Of a DNA stretch of 13,470 bases, positions 13,467 to 13,470 are shown in pieces. A program made the position numbers and the translations under genes. Below the pieces are notes generated by a model. The model was not told where the DNA came from, made no database searches, and saw only the letters and a program-made list of their open reading frames with translations. Each line of letters begins with the position of its first letter. The first letter of the stretch is position 1. Source of the stretch: Proteiniphilum sp. UBA4084 (GTDB taxonomy: Bacteria > Bacteroidota > Bacteroidia > Bacteroidales > Dysgonomonadaceae); contig DFYK01000030.1 in the NCBI GenBank assembly GCA_002383605.1, positions 1 through 13,470 of the forward strand, written 5' to 3'.

Positions 13467-13470
13467 AAAA

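Overview
The window looks like chromosomal DNA from a member of Bacteroidota, probably order Bacteroidales (the Dysgonomonadaceae/Proteiniphilum-Petrimonas neighbourhood is a guess from protein character, not a placement). The reasons are: TAnnTTTG-type -7 promoter elements upstream of several genes, A/T-rich leaders without Shine-Dalgarno (SD) sequences at almost every start, a CPLF-type Crp/Fnr regulator, the lptB-ruvX-def run, and an rpsF-rpsR-rplI operon without priB or ssb. Nearly all of the window is tightly packed housekeeping DNA. No stretch above about 225 bases lacks a gene, and I saw no rRNA, tRNA, CRISPR array or insertion sequence.

Layout from left to right. Positions 3-167 hold the 3' end of an unidentified membrane protein. 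It converges on a gamma-carbonic-anhydrase-like hexapeptide protein (164-694, minus), which is followed upstream by a long M24B Xaa-Pro aminopeptidase (753-2543, minus). A divergent, A/T-rich island at about 2544-3384 carries a shortened RhuM-family gene and a 33-codon ORF. Next come folB (3385-3744) and lptB-ruvX-def (3786-5603), all plus strand. These meet the minus-strand pentose-phosphate pair zwf-pgl (5600-7924). A well-formed Bacteroidota promoter at 8035-8065 drives rpsF-rpsR-rplI (8117-9280), which ends in a strong intrinsic terminator. The right third is a minus-strand acetate block: a Crp/Fnr regulator (12681-13466), pta (11545-12558), a 3-hydroxyacyl-CoA-dehydrogenase-like gene (10558-11538) and ackA (9332-10540).

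How they work together. Pta and AckA convert acetyl-CoA to acetate with ATP formation, which fits a fermentative anaerobe. Zwf and Pgl feed the oxidative pentose phosphate branch and make NADPH. FolB, Def, RuvX, LptB and the ribosomal proteins serve folate synthesis, N-terminal maturation, RNA/DNA metabolism, outer-membrane LPS export and translation.

Most worth a second look: (1) the dehydrogenase-like protein between pta and ackA keeps the NAD fold but, by ungapped spacing, appears to lack the catalytic His and Asn of its family; (2) rpsR and rplI carry perfect AAGGAGG SDs in a genome that otherwise shows none, consistent with the proposed bS18 autoregulation in Bacteroidota and possibly extending to bL9; (3) the RhuM gene looks like an in-frame internal deletion and contains a perfect 27-base palindrome; (4) the Crp/Fnr regulator has a His-rich N-terminal extension. 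I did not find a clear new multi-gene defence or mobile system here.
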